A DNA stretch of 64,000 nucleotides from Sulfolobales archaeon. Its GTDB lineage: Archaea; Thermoproteota; Thermoprotei_A; Sulfolobales; Desulfurococcaceae. The notes below the pieces were generated by a model, which had not been told where the DNA came from, made no database searches, and saw only the letters and a program-made list of their open reading frames with translations. Below are positions 17,415 through 26,026 of this stretch, piece by piece. Position 1 is the first letter of the stretch; every line of letters starts with the position of its first letter. The stretch lies in NCBI GenBank assembly GCA_025059075.1, contig JANXDZ010000002.1, forward strand, positions 1 through 64,000, written 5' to 3'. A program made the translations under genes and the position numbers.

Positions 17415-18440
17415 TTAAGGCCTTGGTCTTAGCAGCTTCATTGAAGGCTTAGGAGAATTCATTATTAAACATTTAATAGTATCTATTGAGTCCACGCACT
17501 CCCTATATAAATTCATTGATGTTGCTTCCCCCTCAAGAACTTTATTAGCTATGGATGTTTTAAGAGCCATTAGTGCTTCAAATCTATCGTCTTGGTATAC
17601 GTATTTCGTTAATAGAAGGAGTTCTCTAACTTCATTCAATATATTCTTAGTTAAACCACTTGAAGAAAGCCTAACTCTTACTCCATGCCTTACAGCTAGT
17701 TCATATACTGGGGCAAAGCCCCCTGCTTTAGACGCCATGGTCTTCGATGGAGATACCAATACTTCAATATTACTTGAATACCTTGAGATAATCTCCATCT
17801 CTCTAGAAGTTATGTAATTTGCGTATACTAACTTAAAAGGTCTTCCATTGAGTAGGCCTTTCTCATTTAAGAACTCTAGGGGCCACTGCCCAGTTTTTCT
17901 CCTAAAGAGTATTGGAGTGCTCTTAGTCAACGACAGCTTTAAGTACACTTCTCCTGCATTACTTATTAATTCAATTAACTCACTTGGTTCCACGAGGTCT
18001 AAGTCGATTGCTCTAGCTTTTGTCGACTTACTTGAGATGAGCTTTATGTAAATACGCCTACACTCTTTCGGTAAATCAATTAAGCTCCAATTAGCTGCAT
18101 GCTCTAGTTCAACGGTAGCTTCAGTTACTCCATATGCAAATTCTTCGAGGCACACTATCTTAAGGAGCTTGACGTAATCATTGTTAGATAAGTTATCTGT
18201 AGTTAAGCCAAGTCTATTAGCTACATCACTTAAAGATATGTAGCTATCAGATAAGGATGGAGTTGCTACGAGCTTTTTATCAATTGCTCTGCCCTTGCTA
18301 ATGCACTGTAGTCCAATGCACTCAATTACTCCACTGCTTATTACTATTCTTACTCCTCTAACAATGTTCTCTCCATTGAAAAGCGCAGCTACGTTAGTTA
18401 AAGTAGCTGTAATCGACTTCACATTATTCCACCACTTCAA
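17415..18440 (-). CDS. Degenerate amidohydrolase-fold protein lacking metal ligands
   Basis: This 341-aa protein is recognisable by the chlorohydrolase/SAH-deaminase-like stretch VSPSKTMASKAGGFAPVYEL followed by AVRHGVRVRLSSSG, matching the family pattern NPSSNMKLASGIAPVPEL with GVNVALGTDG. The N-terminal beta domain (residues 10-55) also fits. The catalytic residues are missing: the HxH after strand 1 is replaced by SDSYIS (about 64-69), the later His in L-x-H-A by Tyr (LVYANYITSREMEII), and the metal Asp of GTDG by Ser. It is likely a non-catalytic relative. Start is TTG 18440, divergent from the next gene. Confidence 0.65.
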   Translation of the reverse strand: MKWWNNVKSITATLTNVAALFNGENIVRGVRIVISSGVIECIGLQCISKGRAIDKKLVATPSLSDSYISLSDVANRLGLTTDNLSNNDYVKLLKIVCLEEFAYGVTEATVELEHAANWSLIDLPKECRRIYIKLISSKSTKARAIDLDLVEPSELIELISNAGEVYLKLSLTKSTPILFRRKTGQWPLEFLNEKGLLNGRPFKLVYANYITSREMEIISRYSSNIEVLVSPSKTMASKAGGFAPVYELAVRHGVRVRLSSSGLTKNILNEVRELLLLTKYVYQDDRFEALMALKTSIANKVLEGEATSMNLYRECVDSIDTIKCLIMNSPKPSMKLLRPRP

Positions 18441-18513
18441 TACTATAGCTATAGAGTGCTTTGGAGATAACTTTTTACTCTTCTAATCTAATGCTAACTC
18501 TAGGTGGACTTGA

Positions 18514-19368
18514 TTGAAACTAAAGTCTGCTGAAAGGCCTGAAAGCGAAGAGGGTCTTCAGTACCATTTGAGAGTTAAGCCAGGCGATGTATCTAAGTAC
18601 GTTCTTCTTCCAGGGGATCCTGAGAGAGTTAAGAGAATAGCTAGCTTTTGGGATGATGCATGGCATGTTTCATCTCACAGAGAATTCACTACTTACACTG
18701 GGAAGTATAGAGGTGTCTTAATTAGCTCCACTAGCACTGGCATAGGGGCTCCTTCAACAGCTATAGCCATCGAGGAGTTGCTTAGAGTAGGAGCTGATAC
18801 ATTCATAAGAGTTGGTACAACAGGCTCTCTCCACAAGTGGATAGAGGTTGGGGACATAATTATATCCACTGGTGCAGTAAGGCTTGAAGGCACAAGCAAG
18901 CTCTATGTAATGCTTGAATACCCAGCTCTAGCTAGTTATGAAGTAGTCTTAGCCCTTATAGAGGCTGCTGAAAGCATTGGAGTGAAATACCATGTAGGGC
19001 TATCTGCATCAAGCGATTCATTTTACGTAGGGCAGGAGAGACCTGGCTTTGGAGGCTACATCCCCCCAGCATCGAGAGGGCTTATTGAGCATTTGAAGAG
19101 AGTTAATGTACTAAACTTTGAAATGGAGGCATCCCTAATATTCACTCTATCCAACTTATATGGCTTTAGATCTGGAATGGTCTGTGCAACAATAGCTAAT
19201 AGGGATACAGGAGAAATCATTCCTGATGCAGGAGTTGATGAAGCCATAAGAGTAGCTAATGAAGCAGTAAAAATAATTAGTGAATGGGACTTAGTTAAAG
19301 AGAGGAAGAACAGAAAGCATGTTTACCCATCGCTACTCAAGGAGTGGCTTGTGGGAGGAGGCAAGTGA
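18514..19368 (+). CDS. udp: Uridine phosphorylase (nucleoside phosphorylase family I)
   Basis: This 284-aa enzyme cleaves uridine (or related nucleosides) with phosphate to base plus ribose-1-phosphate. Motifs are LLPGDPERVKRIA near residue 31, STSTGIGAPSTAIAIEEL near 72, IRVGTTGSL near 94 and NFEMEASLIFTL near 203. The last contains the nucleoside-binding Met-Glu pair. TTG 18514 is preceded by TAGGTGG at good spacing. Its GTGA overlap with the following PfkB kinase gene suggests a joint nucleoside-ribose salvage step. Confidence 0.88.
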   Translation: MKLKSAERPESEEGLQYHLRVKPGDVSKYVLLPGDPERVKRIASFWDDAWHVSSHREFTTYTGKYRGVLISSTSTGIGAPSTAIAIEELLRVGADTFIRVGTTGSLHKWIEVGDIIISTGAVRLEGTSKLYVMLEYPALASYEVVLALIEAAESIGVKYHVGLSASSDSFYVGQERPGFGGYIPPASRGLIEHLKRVNVLNFEMEASLIFTLSNLYGFRSGMVCATIANRDTGEIIPDAGVDEAIRVANEAVKIISEWDLVKERKNRKHVYPSLLKEWLVGGGK

Positions 19369-20312
19369 AGGAAGTTAAATATGCTCAAGTAGCTGTAGGC
19401 AATATAAATGTAGACATATACCTGTATTTAAGTAAGTATCCAAGTAGTGGTGACTCAACTATAGCTAATGAAGCCATACTGAGCCCAGGGGGCTCTGCAT
19501 TAAACTATGCTACAGCTGTAGCAATCTATGGACATGTCTCTCATTTAGTTGGAGTAACTTCAGCTAGTCCATTCATGGACTACGTACTATCTGAAGTCGT
19601 AGATAAAGGAGTTGACGTAACCTACGTTAGGAGAATCGATGGATTGCCAGGCTTAGTTATAGCATTAGTTGTAGATGGTAAAGCTGAAAATACGCTGATT
19701 AGATATAGGGGAGTCAACACTTTTCTTACGCCTAACGATGTTCCAAAGGATCTATTGAGTAGCGTTAGCCTAATACACATAGCTGGAGCTGATCCAAATG
19801 TATCCCTAGAGATCCTTAGGAGATCTCTGAGCCTCGGAGTGCTTTCAACATACGATCCTGGAGTTGGATTAATGATTAACAGAGAGAAAGTCGTAGAGGC
19901 AGTTAAGTCATCTAACATAGTCTTCTTGAATAGAAGAGAGGCATTAGATTTAACTAAGGGGGATCCACAGAAGCTCATAGACATGGGTATTGAAGTAGTT
20001 GTTATAAAGAAGGGGGCAGCTGGAGCATATGCAATAACTAGCAGCGAAGTGTTTTACGCTATAGCTAAGCCTATTCATAGAGTAATTAATACTACTGGTG
20101 CTGGAGACGCTCTTGCAGCATTCTTCAACTCAGTTTTTCTAGAGAGTAAGGATGTTGGAAAAGCACTGCAGTATGGAGTTGCAGCTGCTTCACTAAAGAC
20201 GTCGTGTACTTGGAGCATCATATGCTTTAACAAGAGCGCGCTCAATAGACAGTTAAGGGAGTCAATGGTTGAACACCTCCATGAACCGCCGAGCTGGGTA
20301 TTGGAGGACTAG
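19365..20312 (+). CDS. PfkB-family sugar/nucleoside kinase
   Basis: This 315-aa protein has the ribokinase-fold N-terminal motif SPGGSALNYATAVAIYG and the C-terminal catalytic motif NTTGAGDALAAFF, whose Asp is the base. I place the start at GTG 19365, which follows GGGAGGAGG and overlaps the phosphorylase stop; the frame extends 21 nt further upstream inside that gene. Pairing with a nucleoside phosphorylase points to ribose-1-phosphate, ribose or a nucleoside as substrate. Archaeal ribose-1-phosphate kinases of the PfkB family are known in the pentose bis-phosphate pathway, but the substrate here is inferred. Confidence 0.85.
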   Translation: MKEVKYAQVAVGNINVDIYLYLSKYPSSGDSTIANEAILSPGGSALNYATAVAIYGHVSHLVGVTSASPFMDYVLSEVVDKGVDVTYVRRIDGLPGLVIALVVDGKAENTLIRYRGVNTFLTPNDVPKDLLSSVSLIHIAGADPNVSLEILRRSLSLGVLSTYDPGVGLMINREKVVEAVKSSNIVFLNRREALDLTKGDPQKLIDMGIEVVVIKKGAAGAYAITSSEVFYAIAKPIHRVINTTGAGDALAAFFNSVFLESKDVGKALQYGVAAASLKTSCTWSIICFNKSALNRQLRESMVEHLHEPPSWVLED

Positions 20313-20321
20313 GTGATGTAA

Positions 20322-22298
20322 TTGAATCCGTTGAATCCATATAGTTCAATAGTAGAAGAGCTTTCATTAAGAATTCATAGATCCTTATCCCTAAGAGGCT
20401 TAACTATAGAACTAAGTGAACTAATGAGTGAAGTAGTTGAGCCTCCAAGCAGAGAGATGGGCGATCTAGGGATAGCTCTACATAAGTATGCTAAAAGACT
20501 TAGTCTTGAGCCTGCTCAACTAGCTGAAGAGACTAAGGGCTTTTTAAATGACTTGCCTGGTTTATTAGGCGTTAAAGCTATTTCAGGCTATTTAAACGTA
20601 ACTTATAGCCCAGAGTATATTGCTAAGGTAACTATAAGTTCCGTGAGAAGCGTTAAAAACTACGGCTACGTTCCAAGTGAGAAAACTCTTAAAGTAATTA
20701 TTGAACATACCAGCGCCAATCCTATACATCCACTTCACATAGGACACGGCAGAAACGCCCTTCTTGGAGACACTCTGTATAGATTGCTATCAAATAGAGG
20801 GCACTTAGTTCAAAGAAGGTTCTACATAAATGATACTGGAAGACAAGTAGCGCTTCTAACCTTTGGGTATAAGTTAATAAATAGAAGACCCTCTGAAAAT
20901 GTTAAGCCTGATGAGTGGCTAGGCAGGCTTTACGCACTTGTAAACCTACTCATTGAGTTAAGAGACATCAGGAATGAGCTAAATAAGTTAAGGAGCAGGC
21001 TTGAATCACGTGAGCTTAGTGAATTAGAGGAAGAGAAACATAGAGAGCTATTGAAGAAAGTTGATGAAGTTACAGCAAGCCTAGGTAAGTTATGGGAGGC
21101 TGATAAAGAACTCTTTGATGAAGTGAGCAGGGCTTTAATGGAGTATGAAGGTGATCCTGAGGAAGAGATCCTGAGAATAATGTCATCCTATGAGAGAGGA
21201 GAGGAGTGGGCTAAGAGCCTCGTTAGGGAAGTAGTTGATAGAGCTTTAGCCGGGATTCGCGAGACTTTAAGTAAGCTTGGAGTAGAATTCGATAAGTGGG
21301 ATTATGAAAGCGATCTAGTTTGGAGTAGCTTAGTTAATGAAGTGGTCTCTAAGGCACTTAGCTCACCTCTCTACATTAGGCATAAGGGCGTCGATGCCCT
21401 TGATGTCCAAAGAATTGCTTCACAACAAGTCTTGAAGAAGCTCAACATAGATATAGGAGGCGAGATCCCTCCATTAATCATTAGGAGAAGCGATGGAACC
21501 ATTCTGTATACGACTAAGGATATAGCATATAGCATCTATAAGTTTGCAGACTCAAATGCTGACTTAGTGATTAATGTTATTGGTGCTGAGCAAAAGCTTC
21601 CACAAGCACAGTTAAGGCTAGCTCTTCTAGCATTAGGTTATGTAAGAGAGGCTGAGAACCTGGTTACCTACATATATGAAATGGTTACGATACCTGGCTT
21701 AAAGATGAGCAGTAGGAGGTATCAAATAGTAACTCTAGACTGGCTCTTAGAAGAGCTCTACAGGAGGGCTAGGGATGAAGTTGACAGAAGGAGGCAAGAC
21801 TTAAGTGAAAGCGATAGAGCTAAGATAGCCTGGACTATTGCTATTGCAGCAGCCAGATTCTCCATGGCTAGCTATGATCCCCTTAAACCACTGAACTTCA
21901 ATCTCAATAAAGTTCTTGACTTAAGCGGTAATAGCGCTCCATATATATTGTACACTCATGCCCGTGCATCAAATATACTTAAGAAGGCTGGCGATATTGA
22001 ATGGGATCTAATAGATTACAGCTATGCAAGGAATGAAGTAATTAAAGAACTCATCTGGCTAGTAATGAAGTATCCACAAGTAGTAGCAGAAGCAGCTGAT
22101 AAGCTAAGCCCAGAAGTTCTCGGTAACTACATCGTAAGGATGGCTGATTGTTTTAATAAGTGGTATGAAAGTGAGCGCATAATAGATGAAGAAGATAAGC
22201 CATATAGGGCTCTTAAACTAGCAATAGTCTTCGGGGTAAAGAAATCTATAGCGCACGGCCTCACAATGTTTGGAGTAACGCCTCTAGATACTATTTAA
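20322..22298 (+). CDS. argS: Arginyl-tRNA synthetase
   Basis: This 658-aa class I synthetase attaches arginine to tRNA-Arg. It has an N-terminal Arg-S additional domain (residues 1-110), the HIGH motif in HPLHIGHGRNALLGDTL near residue 140, a charged coiled insertion (about 205-290), LKMSSRRYQIVTLDWLL as the KMSKS-like loop near residue 465, and a C-terminal helical anticodon-binding domain. The TTG start follows GGTGATG about 5 nt upstream, 9 nt after the kinase gene, so it is probably part of that operon. Confidence 0.95.
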   Translation: MNPLNPYSSIVEELSLRIHRSLSLRGLTIELSELMSEVVEPPSREMGDLGIALHKYAKRLSLEPAQLAEETKGFLNDLPGLLGVKAISGYLNVTYSPEYIAKVTISSVRSVKNYGYVPSEKTLKVIIEHTSANPIHPLHIGHGRNALLGDTLYRLLSNRGHLVQRRFYINDTGRQVALLTFGYKLINRRPSENVKPDEWLGRLYALVNLLIELRDIRNELNKLRSRLESRELSELEEEKHRELLKKVDEVTASLGKLWEADKELFDEVSRALMEYEGDPEEEILRIMSSYERGEEWAKSLVREVVDRALAGIRETLSKLGVEFDKWDYESDLVWSSLVNEVVSKALSSPLYIRHKGVDALDVQRIASQQVLKKLNIDIGGEIPPLIIRRSDGTILYTTKDIAYSIYKFADSNADLVINVIGAEQKLPQAQLRLALLALGYVREAENLVTYIYEMVTIPGLKMSSRRYQIVTLDWLLEELYRRARDEVDRRRQDLSESDRAKIAWTIAIAAARFSMASYDPLKPLNFNLNKVLDLSGNSAPYILYTHARASNILKKAGDIEWDLIDYSYARNEVIKELIWLVMKYPQVVAEAADKLSPEVLGNYIVRMADCFNKWYESERIIDEEDKPYRALKLAIVFGVKKSIAHGLTMFGVTPLDTI

Positions 22299-22703
22299 CC
22301 ATTAAGGATCGATAACGTACGGCAGTATATATAAGTTCAGCATTCAGCAAAGGAGGATTATGCAGCAGAGTCGAGAGATGCTTTAAGAAGTTAAAGAAAA
22401 TGCATTGACATATCGATTACCTTACCGTTGAGCCTAGTGCACTAATAGTGGGTTTTTTACGTCATACCTTGGTATGGATAGGAATTGTGAGCAACTCTTA
22501 GCCCCCGTTTTTATAAGAAAGGTTTAAACCAGTGGTAGGCTGAGCAATTTATAAGAGGTCGTTTCACTTACTTTACTGTAGTTTAAGTACAGTGCAAAAC
22601 GCATAAGAACTTGGTGAACTATTACATAAGGAATCAATTAAAACTCTAAATGGCTTAGCTGCTAAATCACGGTGGCTTTACAGGTTTTAATGCATTTGCT
22701 TAA
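22299..22703. other. Intergenic region with orphan promoter, ribosome site and mini-frame
   Basis: A TATA box (TATATATAAG, 22326-22335) is followed 17 nt later by AAAGGAGG (22349-22356) and ATG 22360. The frame stops after eight codons (MQQSREML) at 22386. Further downstream is a small hairpin, ACTGTA at 22575 pairing with TACAGT at 22588. No other coding or RNA feature was identified. It may be a decapitated gene, a leader peptide or an RNA gene. Confidence 0.35.
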
Positions 22704-23207
22704 CTAAAGCTTCTTAAACTCCTCCTTAAGCAACTCATACATTTCGACTAGAGCCATTGGAAGAGATTTATAGCCTGAAGTCACTGGCATAAAGTTGCTA
22801 TCTCCAATCCATCGTGGAACTACGTGTACATGTATATGTCCTTCAACTCCAGCTCCAGCCGCTTTACCAATGTTTACCCCAATATTTACTCCATCTGGTT
22901 TTAAAGCCTTCTTTAATATACTGACGCAGAGCTTCACTAGCTTAGCTACTTCAATTAACTCTTCATCATCTAATTCATCTACGCTTGCTACATGCCTATA
23001 TGGAGCTATCATTAAATGTCCGCAGTTATATGGATAAGCGTTTAGCACAGCATAAGCTCTACTACCTCTATAGAGTACGTAAGCAGCATCATCGCTTAAT
23101 TGAGTTAATCTACAGAATAAGCACTCATGAATTATTCCTTCAGAGAACGATTTAATGTACTCGTGTCTCCATGGACTCCATAGTACTTTGTTCAACAGAG
23201 CGTTCAA
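22704..23207 (-). CDS. HIT-family nucleotide hydrolase/phosphorylase
   Basis: This 167-aa protein has the histidine triad HIHVHVVPRW near residues 123-132 preceded by GAGVEG, and CLFCRL near residue 30. This arrangement, with GDSNFMPV after the triad, is typical of the AP4A-phosphorylase-like branch of the HIT superfamily, which acts on dinucleoside polyphosphates or adenylylated nucleotides. The TTG start at 23207 is followed by VLWSPWRHEYI, conserved in that branch. It lies downstream of the ubiquitin-like gene on the same strand. Confidence 0.88.
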   Translation of the reverse strand: MNALLNKVLWSPWRHEYIKSFSEGIIHECLFCRLTQLSDDAAYVLYRGSRAYAVLNAYPYNCGHLMIAPYRHVASVDELDDEELIEVAKLVKLCVSILKKALKPDGVNIGVNIGKAAGAGVEGHIHVHVVPRWIGDSNFMPVTSGYKSLPMALVEMYELLKEEFKKL

Positions 23208-23271
23208 CTGAGCTCACCTTTCTTTAAATGAGTTGAAACTCCTCTTTAAGTACTAGTGTTTCACTAACTAT

Positions 23272-23541
23272 TCATCCACCCATTTCAGGAGTTAAGAAGA
23301 CTATCCTCGAGTTATCAGCCAACTTATAGTTCCAATCAATTACTGGAACTCCATTAACTAATATACTTAGGACTATCCTAGAGCTCAGCAAGCCCTCTCC
23401 CAACCTCTTATTAACATTATCCCTAATGTATATAACTAAGTCCTTTAGAGTAGCTTCATTATCTAAATCTATTGATAGAACTCTTTTATTTTCACCAACG
23501 ATTTCTCCAGACCTATGTAGAAATACTACAGTTACTTTCAA
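23272..23541 (-). CDS. Ubiquitin-like beta-grasp protein ending in Gly-Gly (MoaD/ThiS/SAMP/Urm1-like)
   Basis: This 89-aa protein has the beta-grasp layout: VTVVFLHRSGE strands, helix TLKDLVIYIRDNVNKRL, strand VLSILVNGVPV, then DNSRIVFLTPEMGG. The C-terminal Gly-Gly directly before the stop is the reactive tail used for adenylation, thiocarboxylation or protein conjugation by E1-like enzymes. It could serve as a small archaeal modifier (SAMP), in tRNA thiolation (Urm1-like) or in molybdopterin synthesis. No E1-like gene lies in the window. TTG 23541 lies about 27 nt after a TATAAATAA element, suggesting a near-leaderless mRNA. Confidence 0.8.
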   Translation of the reverse strand: MKVTVVFLHRSGEIVGENKRVLSIDLDNEATLKDLVIYIRDNVNKRLGEGLLSSRIVLSILVNGVPVIDWNYKLADNSRIVFLTPEMGG

Positions 23542-23606
23542 TCACTATACACCAAACTAATTATTTATAATATATAGAGTGCTCTCTGGTGTTAATAAGT
23601 AAATAG

Positions 23607-25463
23607 TTAGCTGGAGTAATTAAAGCTAGGTCTCTGGCTTACTAACATTGGGAGAGTTTGGAGTACTTGTGGATAACCTTCAATTTCTTTACTTATTGAT
23701 TCATACAATTCACTTACTCTCATTACTCTTTGGTCATTAGTTCTTCTCTCTCTAACATTTACAGTCTTTGTTTCAAGCTCTCTCCTACCTATTACAGCTA
23801 TGTATGGTATCCACTCTCGCCCTGCATCACGGATCTTTCTTCCAAGGGATTCATCTCTATCGTCTACATCCACCCTCAGTCCTCTTCCAGCTAGTTCCTG
23901 GGCTACGTCAATTGCATAGCTTAATACTTCCTTTGATACAGGAATCACTCTAACTTGTATTGGAGACATCCAGGTGGGTATGTATGGAGTCTCTCCACTT
24001 TTCTCAGCTTTAGCAGCAGTGTCGAGGACCATGTATATATATCTCTCAATAGATCCTATTAGTGCAGTATGTATTATTACTGGATGCCTCCTCCTCCCTA
24101 CTTCATCGACATAAGTTATTCCAAACCTCTCTCCATTTCCAACGTCTATTTGAAATGTGGCTATCTCCCTAGGTCTACTAATGTTGTCTATTATGTGGTA
24201 CTCCACGTTTAAGACCCAATAATATATGCCCTCAGGTATTAAACATAGCAGTACTGGTCTTTCCTCTCTCTCCACGAACTTAACTAAGCAATCAAAGTGT
24301 TCTTTAAAGAAGTCCTTAGTGACGTTATATAGCGCTACATACCTCCTACTCATTTTAGCGGCTTCTTCACGTATTTTACTCTGCACCTTAAGGGATTCTT
24401 CAACTGCTTGCTCAAGGTCCTTAGTCAATATATGGAGGTCAGGCATGTAAAACTTCCTAGTTCTAAAGCATAGATTTAACTCGCCGCGTTGCTCAAGTCT
24501 ATAGCTATCGGCTACTTCAAATACTCCTAAAGGTAGGTTTCTATAACTAATGACCCAGTCCTTTATCATTGAAAACTGCTGATGGCAGGCTGCATAGCGG
24601 AGCACGTACTTCCTCCCATCTACATCAAGGCTGTAGAGCCTGTCGCCAAATAGCTTAGCGTGTTCATAGACTGGTTTAAGTGATAAGTCAAATGTATTAG
24701 TGCCCTTAACTCTTAGTATAGGTATTCCAAGGCTTCTCGCTACGATCCATGAATACTCCTCAACAGCCTCCATGATTGCTGCTGCATGGGGTCCATACCT
24801 CATGTGGCCATAGTCACTAAAGGACTCCCATTCAAAGCCATACTTCTTACAGTAGTCATTTACTCTATTCTCTCCACCTTCAAGCTCTCTTCCATAAACT
24901 TCCTTTTCAACCAACACTCTTAACTCGCCGTCTTTAGAGTAGTCGAATTCCTCTGGGCTAAATACTTCTCCAGTTGGAGTAAGTACTAAGTACTCCTTCC
25001 TTACTTCAGGCCTACGGACTTCTCCTACTTCAGAACTAATGGTTTTTGACAACTCGCTAAGCGGATGTCCATAGCACTCAAGTTGAAATGCCTTATACCA
25101 GCCGAATGGAGCTCTATGTACTCCTATTGATAGAGCTGATGAAAGCTCCTTGCTCATCAATTCAAGTACTTCAAGTGCTTTAAGAGGGGGAGCTAAGTTG
25201 CTCGATAAGTGAGCATATGGATAAACAACTACTTCAGTTGGCTTAACAATGTTTGCAACATCAGTTACTTCACTTACTGCTCTCTTAACTACACTTAAGT
25301 CATCTCCATCCTCAACTGTAGTAAAGACTACTAGAGCATTATTGAACTCTCCACTATCTACACTGGCCTCCTCAGCTTCTCTAAATGCTTTCTCAACGAC
25401 TTTGTATGAAAACCTTCTTGCATGAATAAGCAGCAATCTCAATTCTGCAACCACCTGCTTCAA
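23607..25463 (-). CDS. thrS: Threonyl-tRNA synthetase, archaeal type with N-terminal editing domain
   Basis: This 618-aa class II synthetase has an N-terminal domain (about 1-140: LLLIHARRFSYKV, VVYPYAHLSSNLAPP) of the archaeal D-Tyr-deacylase-like type that edits Ser-tRNA-Thr. The catalytic domain follows, with RYAACHQQFSMIKDW, LCFRTRKFYMPDLH and IPTWMSPIQVRVIPV at the start of the anticodon-binding domain. Some crenarchaea split editing and catalysis into two genes; here they are fused. It follows the gene at 25467 by 3 nt. Confidence 0.93.
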   Translation of the reverse strand: MKQVVAELRLLLIHARRFSYKVVEKAFREAEEASVDSGEFNNALVVFTTVEDGDDLSVVKRAVSEVTDVANIVKPTEVVVYPYAHLSSNLAPPLKALEVLELMSKELSSALSIGVHRAPFGWYKAFQLECYGHPLSELSKTISSEVGEVRRPEVRKEYLVLTPTGEVFSPEEFDYSKDGELRVLVEKEVYGRELEGGENRVNDYCKKYGFEWESFSDYGHMRYGPHAAAIMEAVEEYSWIVARSLGIPILRVKGTNTFDLSLKPVYEHAKLFGDRLYSLDVDGRKYVLRYAACHQQFSMIKDWVISYRNLPLGVFEVADSYRLEQRGELNLCFRTRKFYMPDLHILTKDLEQAVEESLKVQSKIREEAAKMSRRYVALYNVTKDFFKEHFDCLVKFVEREERPVLLCLIPEGIYYWVLNVEYHIIDNISRPREIATFQIDVGNGERFGITYVDEVGRRRHPVIIHTALIGSIERYIYMVLDTAAKAEKSGETPYIPTWMSPIQVRVIPVSKEVLSYAIDVAQELAGRGLRVDVDDRDESLGRKIRDAGREWIPYIAVIGRRELETKTVNVRERRTNDQRVMRVSELYESISKEIEGYPQVLQTLPMLVSQRPSFNYSS

Positions 25464-25466
25464 GCA

Positions 25467-25901
25467 CTACTGTATTGGTGAGTATCTTTGCTCCTTCTCG
25501 CCTGCAAACTGTTGTATAGATTGTTGAAATAGCGGTGGAAGCGGTGGAGGTACGCCAAGGGTTTTACTAATAATTACTACGTCAGCTAGCACATTCATAA
25601 AGGCTGTTTGAATGAATTGCGCTGGAACTTTCTTTTCACTAATTACTTGGTTACACAACTTCCTGCCTTCATCACTCCTCGGGATGATCATTGTCTGCCC
25701 CTTCAAGCTTATGTGGACAACTGGTGGAGTAGTTGATATAGTTAGCGCAAAAGGAATTACAACTGCTTCATCCCTTCTATAGGGCTGTGAAGAAGGCATA
25801 TGTAAGTTCACTTGGAACTGTATTTGTGGAGGCAGTGCTTCAGTCAACCTCTCTGCAGTAATGCTTAAAATGCTTGATAAAATTGTATACACATAGCGCA
25901 C
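25467..25901 (-). CDS. Unknown 144-aa protein in the thrS operon
   Basis: The protein starts with a helical segment, continues with strand-like stretches (FQVNLHMPSS, VVIPFALTIS, PVVHISLKGQTMIIP), a helix, and a Pro-rich then Gln-rich C-terminal tail (PPPLPPLFQQSIQQF). No known family is recognised and there is no signal or metal motif. Only 3 nt separate it from thrS, so cotranscription is almost certain. It is a candidate for a crenarchaeal family of unknown function. Confidence 0.6.
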   Translation of the reverse strand: MRYVYTILSSILSITAERLTEALPPQIQFQVNLHMPSSQPYRRDEAVVIPFALTISTTPPVVHISLKGQTMIIPRSDEGRKLCNQVISEKKVPAQFIQTAFMNVLADVVIISKTLGVPPPLPPLFQQSIQQFAGEKEQRYSPIQ

Positions 25902-26026
25902 CTCTATTCAACACTCACTCTTAGAATCTCACTATTGTTAATATATTGTTTTGCGCCTCCTCATTGCTCGTAGCTCGACAACAATTAATTAAGTGAGCTG
26001 TAAGTAAATCTATTGAGGTAATTGAA

